A stretch of DNA of 64,000 nucleotides from contig NZ_WTTB01000006.1 of NCBI RefSeq assembly GCF_009828835.1, forward strand, positions 1 to 64,000, in the 5' to 3' direction. A program made the position numbers and the translations under genes. This DNA is from Erysipelothrix urinaevulpis (GTDB lineage: Bacteria; Bacillota_I; Bacilli_A; Erysipelotrichales; Erysipelotrichaceae). The notes under the pieces were generated by a model that was not told the origin of the DNA, searched no databases, and saw only the letters and a list, made by a program, of their open reading frames with translations. Below are positions 1 through 8,017 of this stretch, piece after piece. Position 1 is the first letter of the stretch. Each line of letters opens with the position of its first letter.

Positions 1-33
1 ACGTTCTTCTATGGTAATATGTTTATAGCTCAT
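1..33 (-). CDS. IS30-family transposase, first 11 codons only
   Basis: On the minus strand an ATG at 33 follows an AGGAGG ribosome-binding site at 41-46 with a 7-base gap. The visible peptide, MSYKHITIEER, matches the usual N-terminus of IS30-family transposases, where a helix-turn-helix region begins. Only 11 residues lie in the window, so whether the gene is intact is unknown. Confidence 0.55.
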   Translation of the reverse strand, partial: MSYKHITIEER

Positions 34-125
34 GACGTTTCCTCCTGGTTGTATCGACAAATACATTTTACCACGAGACCGTTATGAGTCTTTTTTATTA
101 GTGTTGCACTTAATATACTAATTTA
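1..125 (-). mobile_element. Edge of an IS30-family insertion sequence (probable)
   Basis: The window opens inside the start of an IS30-like transposase gene that runs leftwards out of view. A GTGTTGCACTT stretch near 101-111 resembles the inner part of terminal repeats of IS30-family elements, so the element probably ends near 110-130. The exact end, the other repeat and the target duplication cannot be seen. The promoter of the next operon begins at 143, so the element lies directly against it. Confidence 0.35.
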
Positions 126-142
126 TCATTTAAAAATCTATA

Positions 143-179
143 TTGACAAATGGCGATATGGATAGTAAACTTTTCATAT
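143..179 (+). promoter_or_regulatory. Promoter with possible ArsR operator
   Basis: TTGACA at 143-148 and TAAACT at 166-171 are 17 bases apart and form a plausible sigma-A promoter for the seven-gene operon that follows. ATATG at 156-160 and CATAT at 175-179 form a spaced inverted repeat across the -10 box. That is where an autoregulating ArsR repressor would be expected to bind. The operator assignment is inference. Confidence 0.5.
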
Positions 180-207
180 AGATAAAAATCGAAATGGAGT
201 GATTGTA

Positions 208-513
208 TTGAGCAATGTGCAAAAGTTTAAAGCACTAGCAGACGATACACGTGTAGAAATTATTAACATGCTAACAACCTGTAATCTTTGTGCGTGTCAA
301 TTGTTAGATCATTTTCATATAAGTCAAGCGACGTTGTCCTATCATATGAAAATATTGCAAGAAGCTAAATTAGTGACAGGCTATAAGGATGGCTATTGGA
401 CACGGTATCATTTAAATGTGGAAGAGTTTTCAAGTATATCGACTTGGATTGATGCAGTATCAGTGGTTAAAGAACGAAAGAGTCCTCTCATTCAATGTCA
501 AAAAAGAGATTAA
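208..513 (+). CDS. ArsR/SmtB-family transcriptional regulator
   Basis: This is a winged-helix repressor of about 101 residues, the normal size for ArsR. The N-terminus reads KALADDTRVEII, typical of the first helix. A CNLCAC cluster sits where arsenic-sensing ArsR proteins carry their CxC metalloid site, and the recognition helix follows (SQATLSYHMKIL). I chose TTG at 208 because GGAGTG at 196-201 gives a 6-base gap; GTG at 199 is the alternative. The gene opens an operon and overlaps the next by 19 bases, so it probably represses its own operon and is released by As(III)/Sb(III) or a related soft metal. The inducer is inferred from the cysteines only. Confidence 0.8.
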   Translation: MSNVQKFKALADDTRVEIINMLTTCNLCACQLLDHFHISQATLSYHMKILQEAKLVTGYKDGYWTRYHLNVEEFSSISTWIDAVSVVKERKSPLIQCQKRD

Positions 514-1664
514 ATATCAAACACAAAGAGTATTTTCTTTTGGCGTTGTTATCGTTAACCTTGTCCACAGCGGTTGGCTTTGTTCCAATTATTTATGAAC
601 TTGGTCAGGTTTATCCAAGGCATGTTAATGACCTTCATTTAACCTTAACCTTGCCGCCACTTTTTATGACATTATCCGCGATTTTGGTGGCAAGATTAGA
701 CCACTACATTAAGAAAAAAGATATGCTAATAGGAAGCTATCTCTTAATTGGCTTATCAGGTTTACTGCCTCTTTTATTTAAAAGTTTTAATGCGTTATTG
801 ATATCAAGAGCTTGTTTGGGAATTGGACTTGGTTTATTAAATCCAATTGTCAGCAGCTACCCCTATCTTGCTTTTGATAAAAAAACAATCAACAAAGCAG
901 AGGGTGTTTATGCAAGTTTTTCAAGTTTAGGAGCTGTTCTATTTACATTTTTAGCCGTCATGACCTTGAAAAAAAGCATTAACTTAACCTTAGCGCTTCC
1001 ATTGCTTAATTTAATTTGTCTAGGGCCAATCATTTTGATTTACCCTTCAATAGAAGTTGAATCATCCAACACACCACGTCAAAAATTGAGTCGAAATTTG
1101 AGTCATTATTTAATGTTTATTTTGGTAACAATCATCTTAACCATTACATTGCCATTAAATTTATCGCTTTTAAACCAAGAAAAAAATCTCTTAAGTTTAT
1201 CAACGTTGGCTTTAATCACGAGTGTGAATGCAATGATTGGATTTGTTGTTGGATTTTTATATCCGAAATTAAAAGAGAAATTAGGGTCTAAACTTCTTGT
1301 ACTAGCACTGGTTATGACGGCAGTGAGTTTGTTAAGCTTGGCATGGATTCAAAATGTACCCTTATTCTTTGGGATGGCAATGGTGTTTGGTTTTGGGACT
1401 AGTGTGATTAATCCTTATTTTGTCTCAATGATCAATGAACGATCAGATCAAAATTCTGTGCTTAAAGGCATGAGTGCAATGATGGTTGTGATGAGTATAG
1501 GGCAATTTATTTCTCCGTTTCTTATCAACCCTATCTCAAACTTACTTGGGAATGATATTGCAAACCGTTTTATTGTTTCAGGAACTTTGATGATGCTTTT
1601 GAGTATCATGACATATATAAGCACAAGAATAGCGTTGAAAGGAAGTTTCGACTATTATGATTAG
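495..1664 (+). CDS. Major facilitator superfamily transporter
   Basis: The 389-residue protein has about 12 hydrophobic segments and an MFS-like layout, with a basic loop (LDHYIKKKD) after the second or third helix. A glycine-rich fourth helix (ACLGIGLGLLNP) recalls the CynX/NimT branch. It starts inside the end of the ArsR gene, implying translational coupling. Its position behind an ArsR-type gene makes efflux of a toxic oxyanion or metalloid conjugate plausible, as for other MFS proteins of ars operons. Nothing in the sequence fixes the substrate. Confidence 0.7.
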   Translation: MSKKRLNIKHKEYFLLALLSLTLSTAVGFVPIIYELGQVYPRHVNDLHLTLTLPPLFMTLSAILVARLDHYIKKKDMLIGSYLLIGLSGLLPLLFKSFNALLISRACLGIGLGLLNPIVSSYPYLAFDKKTINKAEGVYASFSSLGAVLFTFLAVMTLKKSINLTLALPLLNLICLGPIILIYPSIEVESSNTPRQKLSRNLSHYLMFILVTIILTITLPLNLSLLNQEKNLLSLSTLALITSVNAMIGFVVGFLYPKLKEKLGSKLLVLALVMTAVSLLSLAWIQNVPLFFGMAMVFGFGTSVINPYFVSMINERSDQNSVLKGMSAMMVVMSIGQFISPFLINPISNLLGNDIANRFIVSGTLMMLLSIMTYISTRIALKGSFDYYD

Positions 1665-1687
1665 GACGACTTGGTGGAGGTATTAAT

Positions 1688-2788
1688 ATGAAAGAAGTTT
1701 TATTATCAATAAAAAATGTTGATAAATACTATGGTGATTTTAAAGCCTTGGATAATTTATCACTTGATGTGTATAAAGGGGAATTTTTAACATTATTGGG
1801 TCCTTCAGGATGTGGAAAAACAACGATTTTAAGATCAATTGCTGGATTTGAAACAATTAGTTCAGGGGGAATTGAATTAGAAGGTCAGTCAATTATGAAT
1901 CTTCCGCCAGAAAAAAGAAGCGTTAATACAGTTTTTCAAAATTATGCACTGTTTCCGCATTTAACGGTGTATGAAAATATTATTTATGGTCCTAAAATGC
2001 AAGGAACAATTCCTAAAGAAAAACATAAGGAAGCAGTTTTTGATGTTTTAGAATTAGTACAAATGACAGGTTATGAAGATCGTAATGTATCACAATTATC
2101 AGGTGGACAAAAACAAAGAATTGCGATTGCTCGAGCACTCATCAATAAACCAGATATTTTGTTACTTGATGAGCCTTTGGGAGCCCTTGATCAAAAATTA
2201 AGAAAGCACATGCAATTAGAACTTTCACGAATACAAAAAGAAAGCAAGACAACTTTTATCTATGTTACTCATGATCAAGAAGAAGCACTCAATATGTCAG
2301 ATCGCTTAGCCATCATGAATAAAGGGGTCATTCAACAAATCGGTAACCCTAAAGAAGTTTACAATGATCCAAGCAATTTGTTTGTTGCTGATTTTATTGG
2401 AGAAAGAAATCTAGTTCATGTTGATGTTTCGGATTTCAAAGACAATAAAGCATTGGTTTATTTAAATAAGTCACCAGTATGGGTTGATTGTCATCGTGGT
2501 TGTTCCAAATCGCACGCTCTAAAGAATGAGGTCATTTTAGCAGTTCATTCTGATAAAATGTCGATCAAATGTGATCAAAGTGAGGGATCGTTTCCAGCTC
2601 AAGTTCTTTCAAGTCGCTATACTGGATCGCAAGTTAGGACTGAAATTTTAGTCAATGATCAAACGATGATGGTAATAGAGTATGGAATTCAAGATTGTCG
2701 TTATGAAGAAAATGATGAAGTCTATGTAACGTGGGGAAAAGATTCAGCGGTTATCTTACCCAAAGGGCGTGATACCGATGAAGGATAA
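1688..2788 (+). CDS. potA: PotA-type ABC transporter ATP-binding protein
   Basis: This is the ATPase of a spermidine/putrescine-type importer, 366 residues as expected. It has Walker A (GPSGCGKTT), a Q-loop (FQNYALFPH), the signature LSGGQKQR, Walker B (ILLLDEP) and the switch histidine (VTHDQEEAL). A C-terminal TOBE-like regulatory domain follows residue 240. GGAGG precedes the ATG. It begins the pot part of the operon, 23 bases after the MFS gene, and overlaps potB. The family assignment is firm; the substrate is less certain given the ars-like neighbours. Confidence 0.88.
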   Translation: MKEVLLSIKNVDKYYGDFKALDNLSLDVYKGEFLTLLGPSGCGKTTILRSIAGFETISSGGIELEGQSIMNLPPEKRSVNTVFQNYALFPHLTVYENIIYGPKMQGTIPKEKHKEAVFDVLELVQMTGYEDRNVSQLSGGQKQRIAIARALINKPDILLLDEPLGALDQKLRKHMQLELSRIQKESKTTFIYVTHDQEEALNMSDRLAIMNKGVIQQIGNPKEVYNDPSNLFVADFIGERNLVHVDVSDFKDNKALVYLNKSPVWVDCHRGCSKSHALKNEVILAVHSDKMSIKCDQSEGSFPAQVLSSRYTGSQVRTEILVNDQTMMVIEYGIQDCRYEENDEVYVTWGKDSAVILPKGRDTDEG

Positions 2789-3632
2789 ACATGATAAATA
2801 TTTGTCGTATCCCATTCTATTATGGATGGGCGTCTTAGTTTTTATTCCATTACTCATGGTGATAATTCTTAGTTTCTTGAGTCGAGATTCCTTGGGAAAT
2901 ATTCAGTTTTCATTCACCTTGGATAATTATCGAAAAGTCTTAAGTCCGACCTATATGAAAGTATTCTGGAATTCGTTTAAATTAGCAATCTTAACTGCAA
3001 TCATTTCAATTATTCTAGCTTATCCTGTCGCATATTTCACGGCCCGTTTGGACAAAAAATGGAAAAGAGTATCATTAGTATTGGTCATGATTCCTTTTTG
3101 GACATCCAGTTTGATGAGGACGTATGGTTGGGTTATTTTGCTTGGTAATTCCGGAATAATTAATACAGTTCTTTTAAATTTAGGTATTATTCAAACACCG
3201 ATTCAAATGATGTATAAATTTTCAACTGTATTAATTGGAACAGTTTATATGTTGATTCCGTTTATGATTATTTCAATCTTTAATTCAGTGGACAAATTGG
3301 ATCAGTCCTTGCTTGAAGCTTCCTATGATTTAGGTGCTGGTAAAGTAAAAACGTTTATAAACGTAACCTTACCTCTAACATTATCAGGGGTATTGAGAGG
3401 CTTTACGCTTGTCTTTATTCCAGCACTAGGTTTGTATTTTGTTTCGGATTTATTGGGTGGTGGTCAAACTATTTATCTCGCTAATCTAATAAATAACCAA
3501 GTTACAAAGGGAAGAAATAGACCACAAGCTGCTGCCTTAGCTATTGGAATGATTCTCCTGGTCGCAATCGTATTACTTGGATATAACCACCTAAATAAAC
3601 GTTGGCAGGGGGTTAGTGCAGATGAAAAATAA
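2778..3632 (+). CDS. potB: PotB-type ABC transporter permease
   Basis: This integral membrane permease of about 284 residues has six predicted helices and the EAA-type cytoplasmic loop (EASYDLGAGKVKTF), which contacts the ATPase. I chose ATG at 2778, which overlaps potA by 11 bases and follows a purine-rich AAAGGGCG; an upstream GTG at 2769 is possible. The next gene overlaps it by 11 bases. It forms the channel together with PotC. Confidence 0.87.
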   Translation: MKDKHDKYLSYPILLWMGVLVFIPLLMVIILSFLSRDSLGNIQFSFTLDNYRKVLSPTYMKVFWNSFKLAILTAIISIILAYPVAYFTARLDKKWKRVSLVLVMIPFWTSSLMRTYGWVILLGNSGIINTVLLNLGIIQTPIQMMYKFSTVLIGTVYMLIPFMIISIFNSVDKLDQSLLEASYDLGAGKVKTFINVTLPLTLSGVLRGFTLVFIPALGLYFVSDLLGGGQTIYLANLINNQVTKGRNRPQAAALAIGMILLVAIVLLGYNHLNKRWQGVSADEK

Positions 3633-4404
3633 CCGTGGAAGTAAAGTGTATCTCAGTTTGTTTTTTACAATCCTCTATATTCCGATTTTAGCTGTTTTGA
3701 TTTTTTCGTTTAATGCGAGTGCATCGACAGCATCTTGGACAGGATTTAGTTTAACATGGTACAAAGAATTGTTTAATGATCGGGTTATTATGGAGTCTCT
3801 TATTCTTAGTTTGCAAGTGGGTGTTTTAACGGCAGTTTTTTCAGCAGTTGTTGGAACGTATGCGGCAGTTATTTCTTTATTTCAAACTAAACGAAGAGGA
3901 AAAACAATTGAGGGCATGATGTTTCTTCCGTTGTTGGTTCCAGAATTAGCCTTAGGAATTTCATTGTTGATTTTATTCACATTTTTAAATGTACCCTTAG
4001 GTCGCTTGACCTTAATTATTGCTCATTCATTATTTACAGTGCCATATGTTTATATTATGGTTCGATTGAGGTTACAAGAAATCGATCGCTCAATCTTAGA
4101 AGCATCTCGTGATCTTGGGGCAACAAAATGGGAAATGGTCAAAACAATCGTTCTTCCCTTAGTCTATCCGGCAATCTTAACAGCATCCTTGTTATCGCTT
4201 GCGATGTCATTGGATGATGTGGTGATTTCAACGTATGTTTCAGGAACTCAAAGTACATTGCCAGTCCATGTGTTTTCAATGATGAGAGTGGGGGTTACAC
4301 CAAAAATAAATGCATTGTGTACAGCTATATTACTGATGACATTTACGATTTTAGGTTTAGCACAAATTGATTTTAAGAAAGATAAAAAAAGAGAGGTAAA
4401 ATAG
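3622..4404 (+). CDS. potC: PotC-type ABC transporter permease
   Basis: The second permease subunit has about 261 residues and six helices. Its EAA loop reads EASRDLGATKWEMV. ATG at 3622 lies 9 bases after AGGGGG at 3607-3612, inside the end of potB. The stop codon touches the ATG of the binding-protein gene, so the four pot genes form one tight unit in the usual order A, B, C, D. Confidence 0.87.
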   Translation: MKNNRGSKVYLSLFFTILYIPILAVLIFSFNASASTASWTGFSLTWYKELFNDRVIMESLILSLQVGVLTAVFSAVVGTYAAVISLFQTKRRGKTIEGMMFLPLLVPELALGISLLILFTFLNVPLGRLTLIIAHSLFTVPYVYIMVRLRLQEIDRSILEASRDLGATKWEMVKTIVLPLVYPAILTASLLSLAMSLDDVVISTYVSGTQSTLPVHVFSMMRVGVTPKINALCTAILLMTFTILGLAQIDFKKDKKREVK

Positions 4405-5451
4405 ATGAAGAAAATAGGAATTAGTTTACTCGTAGTATTAATGCTTACAGCATGTTCACCAAGTAAGAAAGCAGAGGATGCCATTAACTTGATGACCTGG
4501 GGTGGAGATTTTATTCCACGAGAAGTGATCAATGCATTTGAAGAAGAAAGTGGCATCAAGGTTAATTACAAGGAAGTTGCATCAAATGAGGATATGCAAT
4601 CACTTTTAGAAACCAGTGGCGCACAATATGACCTTGCAGTTGTAACGGATTATATGGTTGATATTTTGCGACAAAATGACAACATTCTTCAACTAGACCA
4701 TAGTAAATTAGGGAACCTAGAGAATATTAACCCTAATTACCAAAATAATTACTATGATGAAAAGAATGAATATTCAATTCCATACGCAATATCGACAGCA
4801 TTATTGCTCGTTAATCCTAAAGAAGTTCAAAACAAAGGTGCTAAACCAATCACAAGCTATGATGATCTATGGCAATCAGAATTAAACGATTCGCTTGTTA
4901 TGATTGATGGTGCAGTCGAAGTCATGGGAATTGTATCAAAAGCGCTCGGACAAGAGGTTAATAGTGCTGATAAAAACGATATTGAGAATGTGAAAAACAA
5001 ACTTTTCGAGCTTAGACCAAACATTCATCGATTTGAAACCAATACACCAGAAGATTCATTGTTGAATAAAGAAGCTGTTGCAGGCTTTATGTATTCAAAT
5101 CAAATCTACAAAGCATTGGAAGCAAATCAAGACCTTGAAGCAGTGTTTGCAACTGAAGGAACACCGATTTATATCGATTCATTTGTCATGTCTAAACAAG
5201 CACCAAACCCTGAAGGGACCTATAAATTTTTGAACTACATGATGCAACCGGAAGTTGCCGCTAAAATTGCGGAAATTACCAAATTCACAACAGCTAATAA
5301 AAATGCGGTTGATCACTTAGCACCAGAACTTAAAGAAAACCCAATTCTAAATCTTAGTGATGAAGTCTCTGCAAAGACATTTTTCTATACAAATCAAGCA
5401 GCAATTTTAGAAGATTATGATTTTATCTATTCGGAGTTTAAATTACAATAA
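4405..5451 (+). CDS. potD: PotD-like extracellular solute-binding lipoprotein
   Basis: The 348-residue protein begins with a lipoprotein signal ending in the lipobox LTAC (Cys at about 17) and has the PotD fold pattern (MTWGGDF, TDYMVDIL, IYIDSF). It would capture the substrate outside the membrane. Aromatic positions that line the spermidine pocket in typical PotD differ: the usual W-x-D-N motif reads IYID, and the usual WGT-containing segment after SIPY reads AIST. This comparison is from memory. The ligand may therefore be a modified polyamine or something else. Confidence 0.78.
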   Translation: MKKIGISLLVVLMLTACSPSKKAEDAINLMTWGGDFIPREVINAFEEESGIKVNYKEVASNEDMQSLLETSGAQYDLAVVTDYMVDILRQNDNILQLDHSKLGNLENINPNYQNNYYDEKNEYSIPYAISTALLLVNPKEVQNKGAKPITSYDDLWQSELNDSLVMIDGAVEVMGIVSKALGQEVNSADKNDIENVKNKLFELRPNIHRFETNTPEDSLLNKEAVAGFMYSNQIYKALEANQDLEAVFATEGTPIYIDSFVMSKQAPNPEGTYKFLNYMMQPEVAAKIAEITKFTTANKNAVDHLAPELKENPILNLSDEVSAKTFFYTNQAAILEDYDFIYSEFKLQ

Positions 5452-5858
5452 TGAGTCACTTACCAAGCGTTGCCTTTGTTTGTGTTCATAATTCATGTCG
5501 ATCACAAATGGCTGAAGCAATCGCAAAATTAAAGTATCGCGATAGTATGAGTGCCTATTCTGCTGGAACAGATTTGAGCCGTGGAATTAATCAAGATGCA
5601 ATTAGACTAATAAAGAAGATATATGATTATGACCTAGCTCAAGAACAAAGCAACACACACATCAACGACTTAGATTCAATTGATATTGTTATTACGATGG
5701 GGTGCAACGTATCATGTCCAAGTTTACAATCAACTTACCGTTTTGATTGGGGTCTTGATGATCCAAGTGGACAAGGAGATAAAGAGTTTCAAACAACCAT
5801 TGAAATGATTGAAGAAAAGTTAAGGGACTTAAATAAATTTATTCAAGAAAATTATTAA
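5451..5858 (+). CDS. arsC: ArsC-like arsenate reductase (low-molecular-weight phosphatase fold)
   Basis: The 135-residue protein has the Cys-x5-Arg loop (CVHNSCRSQ) near the N-terminus and the aspartate motif DDPSGQ near residue 103, both standard for this fold. A second cysteine pair occurs in TMGCNVSC, as in ArsC types with closely spaced cysteines; it differs from the wider spacing of the staphylococcal plasmid enzyme. It should reduce arsenate to arsenite using a small thiol or thioredoxin. It overlaps the potD stop by one base and is the last gene before a strong terminator. A protein phosphatase role is the alternative. Confidence 0.75.
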   Translation: MSHLPSVAFVCVHNSCRSQMAEAIAKLKYRDSMSAYSAGTDLSRGINQDAIRLIKKIYDYDLAQEQSNTHINDLDSIDIVITMGCNVSCPSLQSTYRFDWGLDDPSGQGDKEFQTTIEMIEEKLRDLNKFIQENY

Positions 5859-5860
5859 AA

Positions 5861-5897
5861 AAAAGTTGGTCATCACAAAAGACCAACTTTTTTTTTG
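5861..5897 (+). terminator. Intrinsic terminator of the ars/pot operon
   Basis: An 11-base perfect stem (AAAAGTTGGTC paired with GACCAACTTTT) with a 9-base loop is followed by a run of T. It starts 2 bases after the arsC stop. Confidence 0.9.
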
Positions 5898-5949
5898 AAA
5901 ATGAAACAAAAGTGATCAACACGTGAAATGAACTTAAGACACGACGGAA

Positions 5950-5964
5950 TGATAATCCTTATCA
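5950..5964. promoter_or_regulatory. Palindromic operator candidate (6-3-6)
   Basis: TGATAATCCTTATCA is a perfect inverted repeat with 6-base arms and a 3-base centre. It sits about 24 bases upstream of the proposed -35 box of the TasA-like operon. It resembles half of a Fur-type box, but the binding protein is unknown. Confidence 0.4.
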
Positions 5965-5987
5965 AGAATTTCCCATAAAAGAAAAAC

Positions 5988-6016
5988 TTGATAGTCAAAA
6001 GGATTGTGTATAAATA
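5988..6016 (+). promoter_or_regulatory. Probable promoter of the TasA-like/SipW operon
   Basis: TTGATA at 5988-5993 and TAAATA at 6011-6016 have 17-base spacing, with an overlapping TATAAA at 6009-6014. This is the only reasonable sigma-A match between the upstream terminator and the first gene. Confidence 0.45.
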
Positions 6017-6075
6017 TCGCTCTATGATATTATTCAATTTGTCGAAAAGAAGAAAACAAAGAGGAGACATAGAAG

Positions 6076-6633
6076 ATGAAGAACGAAAAACGAATTACTT
6101 TAGTGTCATTAACAATCTTGGCACTTTTATTAACAGGATTTACTTGGGCATACTGGAATAATGCAAATATTAACGAAGCGGTTTTATCAGCGCACAGTAA
6201 TACCATTCAAGTGGGTGAAGGTTCAACAACAGAAATTACAACAACTGTTAACCTTACAGATAATAATAAATCACTCCCATTAGTACCAACAAAATATGTG
6301 GATGCTGATTCAACAAGCGAAATTGTACTAAAATTTGATGCAAAATGGGCAACAGATAGCAAAACAATTGATGGTGCTAAAGGGTTGCTTAATGTTAGCG
6401 GTTTAAAGATGCATGTTGAAGGATTCACTGAAGAAGAATTAAAAGAAATGTTCAGTGTTGAAATTGTTAAAGGACAACAAGAGATGACATTGAAAGGGAC
6501 AGAAGCAACAGCTAAAGATGCTGTCCAATTAAAAATTGTTTTCCATACAGAACCAAAAAACAAAGAAATCTATGACAAAATTGAATTAAAGCCAATGAAA
6601 GTAAGCTTTAATGTCGATGTTAACGAACAATAA
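6076..6633 (+). CDS. TasA/camelysin-like SipW-dependent secreted protein
   Basis: The 185-residue protein starts with a hydrophobic signal ending in FTWAYWN, the pattern of TasA/CalY proteins processed by SipW. The rest is a predicted all-beta, lysine- and threonine-rich extracellular domain with no cysteine. TasA-family proteins form fibres in biofilm matrix; camelysins of the same family can have protease activity. GAGGAG lies 10 bases before the ATG. The SipW gene two positions downstream supports the assignment. Fibre formation is inferred from the family. Confidence 0.7.
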   Translation: MKNEKRITLVSLTILALLLTGFTWAYWNNANINEAVLSAHSNTIQVGEGSTTEITTTVNLTDNNKSLPLVPTKYVDADSTSEIVLKFDAKWATDSKTIDGAKGLLNVSGLKMHVEGFTEEELKEMFSVEIVKGQQEMTLKGTEATAKDAVQLKIVFHTEPKNKEIYDKIELKPMKVSFNVDVNEQ

Positions 6634-6652
6634 TTAAATAAAGAGGTGTGAG

Positions 6653-7480
6653 ATGAAAAAAATCTTAACGATCACAATCATAACGTTAATGTTTGCTTTA
6701 TCAGCAACAACGAGTTATGCATATTGGAACGGTGGTAAACTTTCATTACCACCTCTTTTATCTGTTCAGCACACCATAAAAATTGGTCAGTGGAAAAAAC
6801 CGGTGTCGAATGAACATCCGATTGGTACAGCAGATCCATTTGACATTGGAAAACTGGGTGGTATAGACGTTGTCTTTAAAGATGGTGTTTATTACTTGGT
6901 CTATGATCATGACATGGGAGGCGCGAGTATGAACTCGCCTTGGGTAAATCCTTTAAAGCCTTATGGTCTTGATTACTTAAGGAATACTTATTATCATTAT
7001 GAAAATAAACCTTCAATGGTTCGTTATCAAAATAAAATTTATATTGCAAGACATGGTGGAGCACCCAATGACATTCCTAATGATAAAGAATATCAGGCAT
7101 GGGGATTAATTGGATCCGTTTCTGTTTTAACGTGGAATTCTCAAGGTTTAACCTTTAAGGGAGAACCTTATAAAGTAGGGACAACCGTAATGTATAATGA
7201 CAAATTATATATAAGAAACAATTTCAACACAGAAAAAAATCCGATTCCAGGTACAGATATGGGCTGGAATTTATATAATGATTTATATTTTGATCAATAT
7301 ACGGTATATAAAAGCTTTGATTGGAAATATGTTAAAAATATGAAACCAGTTATCGCAGCTCCTGATAAGAACGGTGAGATGCGTTTGTTTAAACTAATGA
7401 AAGAAACCAACTACATTAATGGTCGATTAGTTAAGCCAACTGAGGATAATAGTGTTTGGAGTCCATATCCTTATGAATAA
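6653..7480 (+). CDS. Secreted protein with chitin-binding-type (CBM5/12-like) modules, SipW-type signal
   Basis: A signal peptide ends in TSYAYWN, again SipW-like. The 275-residue mature part holds at least three degenerate copies of the small chitin-binding module pattern: a V-x-(Y/F)-x-(D/N)-x-x-Y strand, then Pro and a Trp. Examples are VVFKDGVYY, VRYQNKIYIA and VMYNDKLYIR followed by PG and GW. The protein is tyrosine- and tryptophan-rich. It lies between the TasA-like gene and sipW, where Bacillus has tapA, so it may anchor fibres to glycan. No catalytic domain was recognised. Confidence 0.6.
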   Translation: MKKILTITIITLMFALSATTSYAYWNGGKLSLPPLLSVQHTIKIGQWKKPVSNEHPIGTADPFDIGKLGGIDVVFKDGVYYLVYDHDMGGASMNSPWVNPLKPYGLDYLRNTYYHYENKPSMVRYQNKIYIARHGGAPNDIPNDKEYQAWGLIGSVSVLTWNSQGLTFKGEPYKVGTTVMYNDKLYIRNNFNTEKNPIPGTDMGWNLYNDLYFDQYTVYKSFDWKYVKNMKPVIAAPDKNGEMRLFKLMKETNYINGRLVKPTEDNSVWSPYPYE

Positions 7481-7982
7481 AAGTAGAAGAAATAGTCTCT
7501 TTTATGTCATCATGATTGTGGTGAGTTTGATTATAGGGACAATGATGTTTTTACCTAAAATCGCGGGTCGCATTAATCCTTTTAAAACAATGGTTGTTGT
7601 AAGTGAAAGTATGGAACCTGTAATCAATCGGAATGATTTAATTGTGGTAAAAAGCGTTAAGGATTATGAAGTGGGGGATATCATTACTTTTTCTTATGAT
7701 ATTAACAACGATGGTCACGATGATTTAATCACGCATTATCTTGCAGAACGGGATGGCGATACGATTAAAACAAAATCGAATAAAGGTTCAAGTTTAGATC
7801 ATTGGGAAATTAAAGAGCATCATATTGTAGGCAAAGTCGTTAATGTGATACCAAAACTAGGGTATGTGTTAATCCCTTTATTCAAATATGCTGTTCCCAT
7901 TTTATTCATTGCCTTGATTTTAGTTTTGTTATGTATTGTGAAAGTGTACCGAGAATACCAAATAATAAAGACCAAAGAATAA
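7473..7982 (+). CDS. sipW: Signal peptidase I, SipW (ER-type)
   Basis: The 169-residue membrane protease has one N-terminal and one C-terminal membrane segment. The catalytic Ser lies in SESMEP. A His replaces the usual Lys (ITHYLAE), which marks the ER-type SipW class. I chose ATG at 7473, which overlaps the upstream stop by 8 bases; a GTG at 7452 is possible. It should process the two SipW-type precursors encoded just upstream. Confidence 0.88.
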   Translation: MNKSRRNSLFYVIMIVVSLIIGTMMFLPKIAGRINPFKTMVVVSESMEPVINRNDLIVVKSVKDYEVGDIITFSYDINNDGHDDLITHYLAERDGDTIKTKSNKGSSLDHWEIKEHHIVGKVVNVIPKLGYVLIPLFKYAVPILFIALILVLLCIVKVYREYQIIKTKE

Positions 7983-8004
7983 ATTTTCTTTGGTCTTTAT
8001 TTAA
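7964..8004. terminator. Bidirectional terminator between sipW and degV
   Basis: A 16-base perfect stem (AATAAAGACCAAAGAA and its complement) spans the end of sipW. It has T-rich ends on both strands and can serve both convergent genes. Confidence 0.85.
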
Positions 8005-8017
8005 TGATGAAGAAGAC

